A stretch of DNA of 64,000 nucleotides from Lewinellaceae bacterium (GCA_020636075.1 JACJYO010000002.1:744001-808000); one strand, 5' to 3'. Positions 35,955-45,016 are shown, counted from the stretch's first letter. The notes: a model not told the origin generated them from the sequence alone. A program made the numbers and translations.

Positions 35955-37934
35955 ATGCGACATCTATTTTGCCTGCTCATAGCCCTGACACTCCCGGCTT
36001 CTGCAGTTTTTTCGCAACTGCGCCTGGCAAAAATCTTCGGCAATCACATGGTTTTACAGCAAAGCAGTCCGGTTCCGGTCTGGGGCTGGGCGCCGGCCGG
36101 CAGTTTGGTTCAAATCCGGTGTTCCTGGGCGCCAGGACAGGTATTCAACGGAAACGCTGATGCCCAAGGGGCCTGGTCGGTGACCTTGCCGACACCAACC
36201 GGCAGTTTGACACCGCGGGAAATCGAAATTACCGCCGGCACCGAAAAAACTTCGCTTACCGATGTTCTCATTGGCGATGTCTGGCTCTGTTCCGGTCAGT
36301 CGAATATGGAATACCGGGTAGAGGAAAGCGGCTACACGCCGGAGCAAACCCAGGCTGCTGCATACCCGCATATCCGCCACCTTAAAATAAATCACGCCGT
36401 CAGTCTGCAACCGGAAACCAGCCTGCAAGATGTTGGCGATTGGCAGGTATGTTCTGATGAAACCGTGCAGCAATTCACCGCTGTCGGCTATTTTTTTGCC
36501 CGCGACCTGGCCGAGCGATACGGCATTCCAATCGGCCTGGTGCACAGCTCCTGGGGCGGTTCGCAGGTGGAAAGTTGGATCAGCGGTGCCAGCATGGCCC
36601 AATCTGATTTATTTAAAAACTACATGGCCCGGTTTCCAAAAACCTGGGCTGAGGCTGATGCCATAGCGTTGACCAAATTGAAAACAACCATTCTCGGCGC
36701 CGACCAATCCAGCCCCGATTCCGGGCAGGAATCGGCCTATCAGCAACCCGATTTTGATATTTCAGCCTGGAGATCCATAAACCCCACGTTTGCCTGGGAC
36801 TGGCAGGGCATCTGGGCATTCCGGGGAGACGGCTACATGGCGACAGATGTTGAGGTTTCCGAAAAAGCCGCCGCCAATGCTGCCACGCTGCACCTTGGAA
36901 TCTTTAACGGACCGGCCGAACTGCTGCTGAACGGTACAAAGATCTGGTCGGGGGAAAACGCTGGCAACGGGGATTATCCAGTACCTGCCGGCGTGTTAAA
37001 ACCGGGCAAAAACCGCCTGCTGTTTTTACAAAAACTGGGCAAGGCAACCGATTGGGTGGAAATGGGCATGCGCGGCAAGGAGGTCGATTTTTGGCTGGAA
37101 ACCACAACCGGCCGGCAGTCGCTGGTGAACGGTTGGCGGGGTATGCCCGGATTCAATGGCCCGTATTTTTTCGTGCACTCCAGCAACAACCTCGGTACCG
37201 CAATTTACAATGCCATGATCCACCCGATCATCCGTTTCCCGCTCAAAGGCGTCATTTGGTACCAGGGCGAAACCAATGCTATTCGGGCCTATGAATACCG
37301 GCAGGCATTTCCCTTGCTTATTCGCGATTGGCGGCGTGCCTGGGGTGCCGAATTGCCCTTCATTTTTGTCCAGTTGGCAAATTGGGAAGCCGGAAACGGA
37401 AACTCCAATACCGGCAGCGATTGGGCGGAATTGCGCGAAGCACAAATGCTTACCCTGGAATTGCCCAGGACCGGAATGGCCGTTGCCGTCGACATCGGGG
37501 ATTCCAAAGACATTCACCCCAAAAACAAACACGATGTGGGCAAACGTTTGGCGCACGAAGCCCGGCGCATTGCTTACGGTGAACCAAGCCGGCAAGGAAG
37601 CCCGACCAAGCCGGTTTACCATTTTTTGAAAAATTCAGTAGAAATCACGTTTAATGGCGTCAATGCCCCACTTGTGGTACGCAACAAATACGGCTACGTG
37701 CATGGTTTCGAACTGGCCGGGGAAGATCAGGTTTTTCATTACGCCAAGGCGGAAATAAAAGGGAACACGCTGTTCGTGCACGCAGAAGCCGTGTCACACC
37801 CGGTAGCAGTGCGCTATGCCTGGGCCGACGATCCCTTCGATGTCAACTTGTACACTGCCGATGGTTTTCCGATCGCCCCGTTTCGTTCGGACAACTGGAA
37901 ATGCAAGACGGAAAGGGTTCACTTTGATGACTAA
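35955..37934 (+). CDS. SGNH-type acetylesterase (sialate O-acetylesterase family)
   Basis: The 659-residue protein has a signal peptide (CLLIALTLPASAVFSQ). The SGNH hydrolase is split: block I DVWLCSGQSNMEYRV (Ser116), GLVHSSWGGSQVESW, GVIWYQGETNAIRAYEYR, and block V with Asp and His in DIGDSKDIHPKNKHDVG. A jelly-roll insert at about 260-385 (LHLGIFNGPAELLLNGTKIW) is normal for this family. Members annotated as sialate O-acetylesterases in polysaccharide loci often remove acetyl groups from plant glycans. Next to mannanase, GH130 and epimerase genes, acetylated glucomannan is the most likely substrate (inference). The ATG at 35955 was preferred over an in-frame 35901 start because it begins the signal peptide. 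Confidence 0.88.
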   Translation: MRHLFCLLIALTLPASAVFSQLRLAKIFGNHMVLQQSSPVPVWGWAPAGSLVQIRCSWAPGQVFNGNADAQGAWSVTLPTPTGSLTPREIEITAGTEKTSLTDVLIGDVWLCSGQSNMEYRVEESGYTPEQTQAAAYPHIRHLKINHAVSLQPETSLQDVGDWQVCSDETVQQFTAVGYFFARDLAERYGIPIGLVHSSWGGSQVESWISGASMAQSDLFKNYMARFPKTWAEADAIALTKLKTTILGADQSSPDSGQESAYQQPDFDISAWRSINPTFAWDWQGIWAFRGDGYMATDVEVSEKAAANAATLHLGIFNGPAELLLNGTKIWSGENAGNGDYPVPAGVLKPGKNRLLFLQKLGKATDWVEMGMRGKEVDFWLETTTGRQSLVNGWRGMPGFNGPYFFVHSSNNLGTAIYNAMIHPIIRFPLKGVIWYQGETNAIRAYEYRQAFPLLIRDWRRAWGAELPFIFVQLANWEAGNGNSNTGSDWAELREAQMLTLELPRTGMAVAVDIGDSKDIHPKNKHDVGKRLAHEARRIAYGEPSRQGSPTKPVYHFLKNSVEITFNGVNAPLVVRNKYGYVHGFELAGEDQVFHYAKAEIKGNTLFVHAEAVSHPVAVRYAWADDPFDVNLYTADGFPIAPFRSDNWKCKTERVHFDD

Positions 37935-37962
37935 AAACCACATTACCTGATATTTTTATGCC

Positions 37963-38025
37963 GCACAGATTTTACACAGAAAATCACACAGATTTCACGC
38001 AGAATTTTCTGTGTAAAATCTGTGC
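37963..38025. repeat. 22-bp perfect inverted repeat upstream of GH130
   Basis: Arms at 37963-37984 and 38004-38025 are exact reverse complements (GCACAGATTTTACACAG...). The 19-base spacer and the downstream flank repeat the same theme (CACAGATTTCACGCAG, AATCTGTGTATAATCTGCG). It lies between same-strand genes, 66 bases before the GH130 start, and could form a strong hairpin in the transcript. Confidence 0.85.
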
Positions 38026-38091
38026 AAGCTAATCTGTGTATAATCTGCGAGAAGAATGTCCGGTAGTATGCTAAAAAAACATACACCAGCT

Positions 38092-39279
38092 ATGCCTACC
38101 ATTCATGTTGAAAAAATCCGAAAACTGCTCGCCGAACAGGAAACCCTGCTCTCCCAACCGAATCAGCCTTGCACCAACGGCAACGGGATCTACACCCGTT
38201 GGGAAAATCCCGTACTAACTGCTGCACATGCGCCTATAATCTGGCGGTACGACCTCAATCCGGCCACCAATCCGCTCCTGCTGGAACGGCAGGGAATAAA
38301 CGCGGCATTCAACTCCGGTGCAATCTACCACGAAGGCCGATACCTGCTTTGCGTGCGCGTGGAGGGTGTCGACCGAAAGTCATTTTTTGCCATGGCCGAA
38401 AGCCCAAACGGCGTAGACAACTTTCGCTTTTGGAACTACCCGGTGGTGTTGCCCGAAACCGAGGACCCAGATATCAATGTGTACGACATGCGCCTGGTGC
38501 AGCACGAAGACGGATGGATCTACGGACAGTTTTGCACCGAACGCAGAGACCACGCCGCGCCTCCGGGCGACACTTCGCAAGCCGCTGCGCAGGGCGGCCT
38601 GGTGCGCACCCGCGATTTTAAAACCTGGGAGCGCCTGCCCGACCTGAAAACACCGGCCAGCCAGCAACGCAATGTGGTGTTGCACCCCGAATTTGTCGAT
38701 GGCCAATACGCGTTTTATACCCGGCCGCAAGACGGTTTCATCGACGTTGGCGGTGGTGGCGGTATTGGCTGGGGATTATCGAAAAAAATGGAACCGGCTG
38801 TCGTGAAATCCGAAAAAATCATCGACCAGCGCGTGTACCACACCGTCAAGGAGGTAAAGAACGGTCAGGGGCCTGCACCGTTGCGCACGCCGGAAGGTTG
38901 GCTGCATCTGGCACATGGGGTACGCAATACTGCCGCCGGGCTCCGATATGTGTTGTACATGTTCATGACGGCCCTCGATGAACCCTGGCGCATCACGCAC
39001 GCCCCTGCCGGGCATTTTCTGGCTCCGCAAGGGAAAGAACGTGTGGGCGATGTTTCCAATGTGGTGTTTTCCTGTGGCTGGCTTTTGAATGAAAAAAAAC
39101 AGCTGTTCATCTACTATGCCTCTTCGGATACCCGCATGCATGTAGCCACAACTTCCCTCGAAAAACTGGTGGATTATTGCTGCAACACGCCGGAAGACGG
39201 CTTGCGCTCGGCAGCAAGTGTGCAGGCAAGGGTGGCTTTGATCGAACAAAACCTGGCCTTTTTGAAAACCATGCAATGA
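38092..39279 (+). CDS. GH130 4-O-beta-D-mannosyl-D-glucose phosphorylase
   Basis: The 395-residue cytoplasmic protein has no signal peptide. It is a five-bladed GH130 propeller very close to subfamily 1 mannosylglucose phosphorylases: NPVLTAAHAPIIWRYDLN, VRVEGVDRKSFFAMAESPNG, DINVYDMRLVQHEDGWIYG with catalytic Asp132, QRNVVLHPEFVDG, RPQDGFIDVGGGGGIGWG, LHLAHGVRNTAAGLRYVLY, IYYASSDTRMHVATT. These enzymes convert mannosyl-beta-1,4-glucose plus phosphate to mannose-1-phosphate and glucose. The next gene overlaps by four bases and encodes the epimerase that makes the substrate from mannobiose. An in-frame ATG at 38056 would add 12 residues; 38092 was chosen because it matches the usual N-terminus of the family as I recall it. 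Confidence 0.95.
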   Translation: MPTIHVEKIRKLLAEQETLLSQPNQPCTNGNGIYTRWENPVLTAAHAPIIWRYDLNPATNPLLLERQGINAAFNSGAIYHEGRYLLCVRVEGVDRKSFFAMAESPNGVDNFRFWNYPVVLPETEDPDINVYDMRLVQHEDGWIYGQFCTERRDHAAPPGDTSQAAAQGGLVRTRDFKTWERLPDLKTPASQQRNVVLHPEFVDGQYAFYTRPQDGFIDVGGGGGIGWGLSKKMEPAVVKSEKIIDQRVYHTVKEVKNGQGPAPLRTPEGWLHLAHGVRNTAAGLRYVLYMFMTALDEPWRITHAPAGHFLAPQGKERVGDVSNVVFSCGWLLNEKKQLFIYYASSDTRMHVATTSLEKLVDYCCNTPEDGLRSAASVQARVALIEQNLAFLKTMQ

Positions 39280-40475
39280 CCGATTCCGATTTTTTTTCAG
39301 AAACCAATGCAGAACTCCACCTCCTGCTGCAATGGTGGATCGACCGCATGACAGACCACCGGAGCGGCGGGTTCTATGGTCGCATGGATGGTTACGGACA
39401 ACTGCACCCCGAAGCAGAAAAAGGTGCAGTATTGAATGCCCGAATTCTGTGGACCTTCAGCGCTGCTGCACGAAAAACCCATCGACCGATATATCGGGAA
39501 ATGGCCAACCGGGCATATCACTACCTCACCACGCATTTTTTAGATACAAAAAACGGCGGTGTGTTTTGGGCACTCGAGTACCTCGGCAAACCGCTGCACA
39601 CCAAAAAACAAGTGTATGCCCAGGCCTTCGCCATCTATGGTTTGAGCGAATACTACCGGCTTAGTGGCGACCCGGCCAGTCTTGAAACGGCCCTGGCGAT
39701 TTTTGAATTACTTGAAAACAAGGCCCTCGACCGGCAGCGAAACGGCTACTTCGAAGCCTACTCCCGCGAATGGCGCCTACTCGATGACTTGCGTCTTTCC
39801 GACAAAGATGCCAATGAAGCAAAAACACAAAACACCCACCTGCATTTGCTGGAAGCCTACACGAATTTGTTGCGTGCGTTGCAGGCAAGTCCAGGTCATA
39901 CCGCTAACGCGGAACGGGTTTCAATGAGTTTGGAAAACCTGGTCCGCCTATTTTTAGAAAAATTCATCGACCCGGGAACAGCGCACATTCATTTGTTTTT
40001 TGATGAAAACTGGAACTTGAAATCCGACATTGTTTCCTTTGGACATGACATTGAGGCCAGTTGGTTGCTTTGGGATGCCGTGCAAACAATTAGCGGCCCC
40101 AAACTGCTCGAAACCGTAAAGCCGGTATGCTTCCGCATCGCCGAAGCAACACTCCGGGAAGCTGTAGAACCCGATGGTTCAGTGATCAACGAACGCCATA
40201 ACGCCGACGGCAGGCTCGATACTGATCGCATCTGGTGGGTACAGGCTGAAGCCATTGTCGGTTTTTGGAACGCCTGGCAGCTTACCGGCGATGAACGTTT
40301 TCACGAGGCAGCCCTGCATTGCTGGCAATTCACCCGAGATACGCTGCGCGATTCAGCGGGTGGCGAGTGGTTTTGGCGGGTTTCCCGGGATGGTGAAAAC
40401 TATCCGGAAGAGGATAAGGCCGGATTTTGGAAATGCCCGTACCACAACGGACGGGCAATGCTGTTTTTACGCTAA
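39276..40475 (+). CDS. Mannobiose/cellobiose 2-epimerase (AGE family)
   Basis: The 399-residue cytoplasmic (alpha/alpha)6-barrel enzyme belongs to the N-acylglucosamine 2-epimerase superfamily, with the cellobiose 2-epimerase pattern. Key residues are the His pair in NTHLHLLEAYTNLLR (His188, His190), FGHDIEASWLLW (His257) and KCPYHNGRAM (His390), plus the WWVQAEAIVGFWNAW helix. It converts beta-1,4-mannobiose to mannosyl-glucose, which the overlapping upstream gene phosphorolyses. The ATG at 39276 overlaps the GH130 stop (ATGA), which implies translational coupling; the frame is open 99 bases farther upstream but without reason to start there. The length matches known members (about 390-410). 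Confidence 0.95.
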   Translation: MTDSDFFSETNAELHLLLQWWIDRMTDHRSGGFYGRMDGYGQLHPEAEKGAVLNARILWTFSAAARKTHRPIYREMANRAYHYLTTHFLDTKNGGVFWALEYLGKPLHTKKQVYAQAFAIYGLSEYYRLSGDPASLETALAIFELLENKALDRQRNGYFEAYSREWRLLDDLRLSDKDANEAKTQNTHLHLLEAYTNLLRALQASPGHTANAERVSMSLENLVRLFLEKFIDPGTAHIHLFFDENWNLKSDIVSFGHDIEASWLLWDAVQTISGPKLLETVKPVCFRIAEATLREAVEPDGSVINERHNADGRLDTDRIWWVQAEAIVGFWNAWQLTGDERFHEAALHCWQFTRDTLRDSAGGEWFWRVSRDGENYPEEDKAGFWKCPYHNGRAMLFLR

Positions 40476-40523
40476 TGATTCACGCAAATCACAAGACAAT
40501 CTGGTAATATTTCACCTTCGAAT

Positions 40524-40667
40524 AAAGCCCGTAGGGCTGTCAATATTGTAGAAAAAGTTGCCTCGCAATTTTCCAAACGCCGTAGGCGTGCCATTATAAT
40601 GTCGCACCTACGGCGCTATTATATTTCCTGGCTCAACCGCTACTAAAATGTCAGCCCTACGGGCTTT
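40524..40667. repeat. 144-bp inverted-repeat element, copy C
   Basis: It has the same length as copy A, with left end 40524-40543 (18 of 20 bases complementary to the right end) and right end 40648-40667 identical to those of A and B. The inner palindrome (AACGCCGTAGGCGTGCC ... CGCACCTACGGCGC) runs in the opposite orientation to copy A. It lies between the convergent epimerase and GH5 genes. Confidence 0.9.
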
Positions 40668-40698
40668 GTTGGTGGAAATCTTTGCTCCCCAAATTCAT

Positions 40699-41727
40699 TC
40701 ACTGTCCGGAGCCATTGGCAGCCTGCAAGGCTTTTTTGAAATAACGCCCTTGCCGCGAAGGTGTAAAGTCCCAATCGGAAAACAACTGCGGCGCCCATTG
40801 CGGGTCAAACACCCAAACCACCCAGGAAATGCCCTTTTCAGCCGTGTAGGCCGTGATCGCGTCGCCGTACGATTCATCACTTATCACCGGAATATGCGCG
40901 CCACGGTCGTCCGGACCACAAAACCCGATTTCGGTCAAAATGACCGGGTATTTCTCCGCCACAAAACCCCAATCGGCAGTCCATTGCGCCTCCCAGGGTT
41001 TGTCCCGTTTTTGCGGATACGGATGGCTGACATAGGCAATGCCGGCAGCTTCGATGGGATTAGCGGCGACCTCCGTAAGATCATAAGCCCAGTTGAATCC
41101 GGCGACCAACGGAATGGCCGGGCAGTCGTGCGCCCGGACAATCGTGATCATCTCCTCCACAATTTCCTTCCATTGCGCCCAGCTACAAACACCCAACTGG
41201 CCGTGATAGGTCGTCGGTTCGTTGAAGAGTTCAAAAAACGCAACAGTGGGTTCAGCCTTGTAATGTTTAGCCATAGTGCGCCAGAACTCAAAAGTCTCCT
41301 TCAGGCTGGTTTCGTACATGGGATGTTGGTACAACTGCGAGCGCAGGTTCCCGATGCTGTGCCAGTCGATAATGACGTACATGCTCCGCTCTTTTGCCCA
41401 TTGGACCCCCTGGTCAAGCAGTTTCAGGTAGGCATCCTGGCCGCGCCGATTCCAGGCAGTCGGGTGCACCGGGAAACGAACGATGTTGGCGCCCCAGTTT
41501 TTTATTTCTTCAAAATAGGCCTGATTCCAATGGCCGTCTTGCTCCAGTTTGTCGGGGTCGCTGGTGTTGAGGCCCCGAAAAACCAGGGTGTCGCCGGCTG
41601 CCGACACGAAACAGTTGCCCTGGACACTGATGCGGGGTAGTGTCTGGGGTGTTTGGGCAGTAGCATTCAGCAGGCAGCAAAAGGTGGGTAAAAAAAAACT
41701 GAGTTTTAGTATGTAGTAGTTTTTCAT
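40699..41727 (-). CDS. GH5 glycoside hydrolase (endo-beta-glucanase/mannanase type)
   Basis: The 342-residue enzyme has a signal peptide (MKNYYILKLSFFLPTFCCLL, then NATAQ). The GH5 barrel shows FRGLNTSDPDKL, NWGANIVRFPVHP, MYVIIDWHSIGN, acid/base Glu170 in FELFNEPTTY, AYVSHPYPQK and nucleophile Glu266 in ILTEIGFCG. It ends soon after the barrel, with no T9SS tail, so it is likely periplasmic. It is the third gene of a minus-strand unit symporter-GH1-GH5 (54-base gap to GH1). In the mannan context a mannanase or glucomannan-cutting endoglucanase is expected; the subfamily cannot be told by eye. The ATG at 41727 was chosen over 41766 because it opens the signal peptide. Confidence 0.9.
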   Translation of the reverse strand: MKNYYILKLSFFLPTFCCLLNATAQTPQTLPRISVQGNCFVSAAGDTLVFRGLNTSDPDKLEQDGHWNQAYFEEIKNWGANIVRFPVHPTAWNRRGQDAYLKLLDQGVQWAKERSMYVIIDWHSIGNLRSQLYQHPMYETSLKETFEFWRTMAKHYKAEPTVAFFELFNEPTTYHGQLGVCSWAQWKEIVEEMITIVRAHDCPAIPLVAGFNWAYDLTEVAANPIEAAGIAYVSHPYPQKRDKPWEAQWTADWGFVAEKYPVILTEIGFCGPDDRGAHIPVISDESYGDAITAYTAEKGISWVVWVFDPQWAPQLFSDWDFTPSRQGRYFKKALQAANGSGQ

Positions 41728-41781
41728 AAAAATATCCATTTGAATGCATTTTAAAACTTTATCCAATGCAAAAGCGCCGGA

Positions 41782-43164
41782 TCACATCAAACCATTTTTC
41801 TGAATCACCTTGCGGTACCACCAGGCTGAATCCTTAGGAATCCTACGCAATGTTCCCGGTTCCACCGCCGTGATGCCAAATTTTTTGCTATACCCCGACG
41901 CCCACTCGAAGTTGTCGAGCAACGACCAAATGAAGTACCCGCGCAGGTCCACACCGTTTTGAATCGCCCGGTGCATTTCGCTCAAATAACTGTCGAAAAA
42001 GGCAATGCGGGCAGTATCCTGTACTGTTCCATTGACAACGGGATCATCGAACGCGCAACCATTTTCCGTGATGTACAACGGCGGATTCCCATACCGCGCA
42101 GCGATCCACTCCAGCAATTTCCGGCAACCCCAGGGCACAATAGCCCATTGCATATCGGTTAGTTTCCAATCGGGGGAAACACTCAGGCTGACATCCTGAT
42201 CTTCCGACAGGCCGCCATTTCCGTATACATTGCCCGGAACAGCGCCACCGGAAGCATCGGCCGCAAACATGGCCGTGTAGTGGTTCAGACCGAAAAAATT
42301 AGAAGAACCCAGGATCAGTTCCCGGTCGCCGGCCGAAATTGAAGGCAAGCGCGCGCCCAGGCGGGATTTCATAGATTCCGGATAGTCGCCCTTATAAATC
42401 GGGTCGACAAACCAGGCCAGGAAAAACTCCAGTGCGCGCGTTGCGGCCTGCTTATCCGCATCGGAGTCTGTCAATGGCTCGCGCCAATCACAATTGTTGG
42501 TTATGCCGATCTGCCCTTTTTGCGTTGATTGATATTTTTCACGATACCGGCGCACTGCTTTCCCATGCGCTTTGAGCAGGTTATGTCCGGCCAGATAAGG
42601 CGCGGAATTGGAAACGCGGCCGGGTGCAAATACCCCAAGTCCATAACCCAGAATCGCCACCACCCAGGCCTCATTGATCGTGATCCAGTTTTTTACCCGG
42701 TCGCCAAAATGATTAAAACAAACGTCGGCGTAGTCGGCGAATGCATCGGAAGTGGCTTCGCCGAGCCAGCCGCCGTGCTCGAATTCAAGTGCTGCCGGTA
42801 GATCCCAGTGGTACAGGGTCACCCAGGGCTCAATGCCTGCTTCGAGCAGTTTATCTATCAATTTGTTATAAAATTCTATTCCTTGCTTATTAATCGCGCC
42901 GCGCCCGGCAGGCAGGATGCGTGGCCAGGAGATAGAAAACCGGTACGCCTGAAGGCCGATTTGCTGCATCAGCGCCACATCGTCTGCCATTCGATGGTAG
43001 TGATCACAGGCTATGGCGCCGGTATCGCCGTTGTGAACTTTACCGGGAATCATGCAAAACACATCCCAGATGGACGGGCCCTTGCCGTCGCTGTTCCAGG
43101 CGCCTTCAATTTGATATGCCGAGGTAGCGCCCCCAGATAAATTTTTCCGGAAATCGTTTTTCAT
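41782..43164 (-). CDS. GH1 beta-glucosidase/beta-mannosidase, cytoplasmic
   Basis: The 460-residue enzyme has no signal peptide. The GH1 barrel has RFSISWPRILP, VTLYHWDLP, WITINEAWVVAILGYGLG with acid/base Glu165, LNHYTAMF, YITENGCAF with nucleophile Glu367, and GYFIWSLLDNFEWASGY. The very start looks damaged: the usual DFPxxFxWGxATSAYQIEG appears as DFRKNLSGGATSAYQIEG. Reading one frame over gives PEKFIWG, so two nearby indels compensate each other; both fall at C and G runs. The start codon overlaps the symporter stop by one base (TGATG), implying coupling. The role is cleavage of imported beta-linked disaccharides such as cellobiose or glucosyl-mannose. Confidence 0.92.
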   Translation of the reverse strand: MKNDFRKNLSGGATSAYQIEGAWNSDGKGPSIWDVFCMIPGKVHNGDTGAIACDHYHRMADDVALMQQIGLQAYRFSISWPRILPAGRGAINKQGIEFYNKLIDKLLEAGIEPWVTLYHWDLPAALEFEHGGWLGEATSDAFADYADVCFNHFGDRVKNWITINEAWVVAILGYGLGVFAPGRVSNSAPYLAGHNLLKAHGKAVRRYREKYQSTQKGQIGITNNCDWREPLTDSDADKQAATRALEFFLAWFVDPIYKGDYPESMKSRLGARLPSISAGDRELILGSSNFFGLNHYTAMFAADASGGAVPGNVYGNGGLSEDQDVSLSVSPDWKLTDMQWAIVPWGCRKLLEWIAARYGNPPLYITENGCAFDDPVVNGTVQDTARIAFFDSYLSEMHRAIQNGVDLRGYFIWSLLDNFEWASGYSKKFGITAVEPGTLRRIPKDSAWWYRKVIQKNGLM

Positions 43165-44978
43165 CAATCCTGCGGCAGTTTGTCAAACCAGGTTTTTTTC
43201 AAAATCAGCGTGCAAACAATGGCCACGCCAAGTGCAAGTGCAAAGGCACGGTGTCCAGTAGCACCAGGTAAATTGGGAAAATCACCAACGCCGTTTGCCA
43301 GATGATACCGATGCCGACATTGAACATATCGCGCCGAAAATCCTTGTTTCCAACAAAGTTGGGGTCTCGGCCAGGACTTTTTCATGGATAGGTTTCCAGA
43401 AACCCCAGGGGCGCACGGTTTTGTAAAATGATTTCAGGGTTGCTTCGTCGGTCGGTGGTGCCGTGTAGGTACCGATTATTGCCCCCAAACTGAAAGCAAC
43501 AACATCAGAGGAAACGTGTACAGATCGAGCGTGCCCGGAAACAAAAGCGGAACGAAAGCGCCGGCAACAAACCCCCCACCATGCCCCAGAAAAAGCCGTT
43601 GCCGTTGAAGCGCCACCAGTACCACTTCAGCACATTGAGGCCACGTAGGCGCCGTATAATCCGGAAACGATCCACTGCAACAGGTCGTTCACATCGCGCG
43701 CAAACAGGCCCATAAAAATACTGATGACCACCATGACGATCCCGGCGCCCCAGTTCATGTATTTGATCTTGGTGTTTGTAGCCTCCGGGTTGATGTATTT
43801 GAGGTAAATGTCGTTTACGATGTAGGCCTGCGTGGCGTTCAACGTGCCGGAAAACGTGGAGGTGAATGCCGCCAGCAAACCGGCCAGGATCAACCCCAGA
43901 AACCCGACTGGTACAAATTCATTGATCGCCGAGGGGAGTACCTGTTCAAAGTCGATATTGCCGCCAACGATCAGGTCGAGCCTGTCGTAAAAAAAAGGCC
44001 CAACACCCCGAACCCGGCGATCATAAAATAACGGATAGGCATCAAAATCAGACTTACCGAGCCGCTCATCATGGCGGCTTCACGCGGCGAACGCGCCGAC
44101 AGGATTTTCTGCATATCGTAGGTTGGCGCCGGACCGGCCAGCGAAACCAGCGCCCTTTGAGCAGCATCATGGTAAAGAAAATCGAAAACAGGCTGTAGCC
44201 GTCGCTTTCAATTTTTGATTGACTTCCGGGATAATGGTACTCCAATCCAAATTGAGTTTTTGCCCAAAAACGGTGAACTCCAGCCATCCGGCACCACCAG
44301 CCCGTGTTCGGAAACCGCATGCATCGCAATGACGCCGATCACAATGCCCGAAATGGTCATCAGGACGTACTGGATCACATCGGCCCAAACAATACTCATC
44401 ATACCGCCCAACAGGGTGTAAAACACGGCGAAGGCCGTAATGCAAATGCCGTAAAAATGCGCCACGTATTCCGGCGGAATGTCGAACGGTACCCAGGCAG
44501 ATACAGTTTCCCAGGGCACGAATATCTCCACGAATTTGCCAATACCGATAAAGCCGTAGGCCAGGTACCCCAGCCCGAGGATAATGGCAAACACCACAAT
44601 TACGCCGTGTGATAAATTGGCGCCACGGCCGCTAAAACGCGTATTCAGCCATTCGGCGCCGGTAGTTACGTTGGACCGGCGCAGCCAGACCGACAGGAAA
44701 ACCATGAGGAAAATCTGGTTGAACACCGGCCAAAGCCAGGGGATCCAGGCACTTTTCAAACCATACACAAATAGCAGCGTAACCAGCCACATCGTGCCCG
44801 AAATATCAAACATGCCTGAGGCATTGGACAGACCCAGCAAATACCAGGGCAAGCGGTTGCCGCCCAGCATGTAATCCTTTTTACTTTGCTCTGCCCGCTT
44901 TTTTAACACGAGCCCGATCACCACCGTAGCGGCGAGGTATAAAACGATAATACTGATATCAAGTACGGTTAACTTCAT
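43164..44978 (-). pseudogene. Sodium/solute symporter (SSS family) gene with multiple frameshifts
   Basis: An intact N-terminal part (44978-44260) encodes the first helices of an SSS symporter (LDISIIVLYLAATVVIGLVL, MLGGNRLPWYLLGLSNASGM, YLAYGFIGIGKFVEIF). The rest of the protein is present but scattered over frames: LNLDWSTIIPEVNQK, SDGYSLFSIFFTMMLLKG, GPAPTYDMQKILSARSP, LAGLLAAFTSTFSGTLNAT, WIVSGLYGAYVA, GAIIGTYTAPPTDEATL, and the end LILKKTWFDKLPQD. Restoring one base at each of six mononucleotide runs (44257-44261, 44212-44216, 44153-44155, 43989-43996, 43635-43636, 43492-43496) rejoins most of a roughly 600-residue protein. The gene may therefore be intact in the organism. By position it should import mannobiose or related disaccharides with sodium. 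Confidence 0.85.
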
Positions 44979-45016
44979 AGATCGACGCGTTTTATTTGGG
45001 CTGGCGCCCGTCCGGG

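Noticed and set aside
39177..39275. Upstream extension of the epimerase gene
   Set aside because: It overlaps the GH130 gene and adds 33 residues not found in the family; the ATGA overlap start at 39276 fits known lengths.
15267..40667. Autonomous insertion sequence
   Set aside because: The elements have inverted ends but are 144-176 bp long and encode no transposase.
40648..41640. Plus-strand frame of 330 codons beginning in repeat copy C
   Set aside because: Starts within the repeat element and runs antisense through the GH5 gene; no protein signature.
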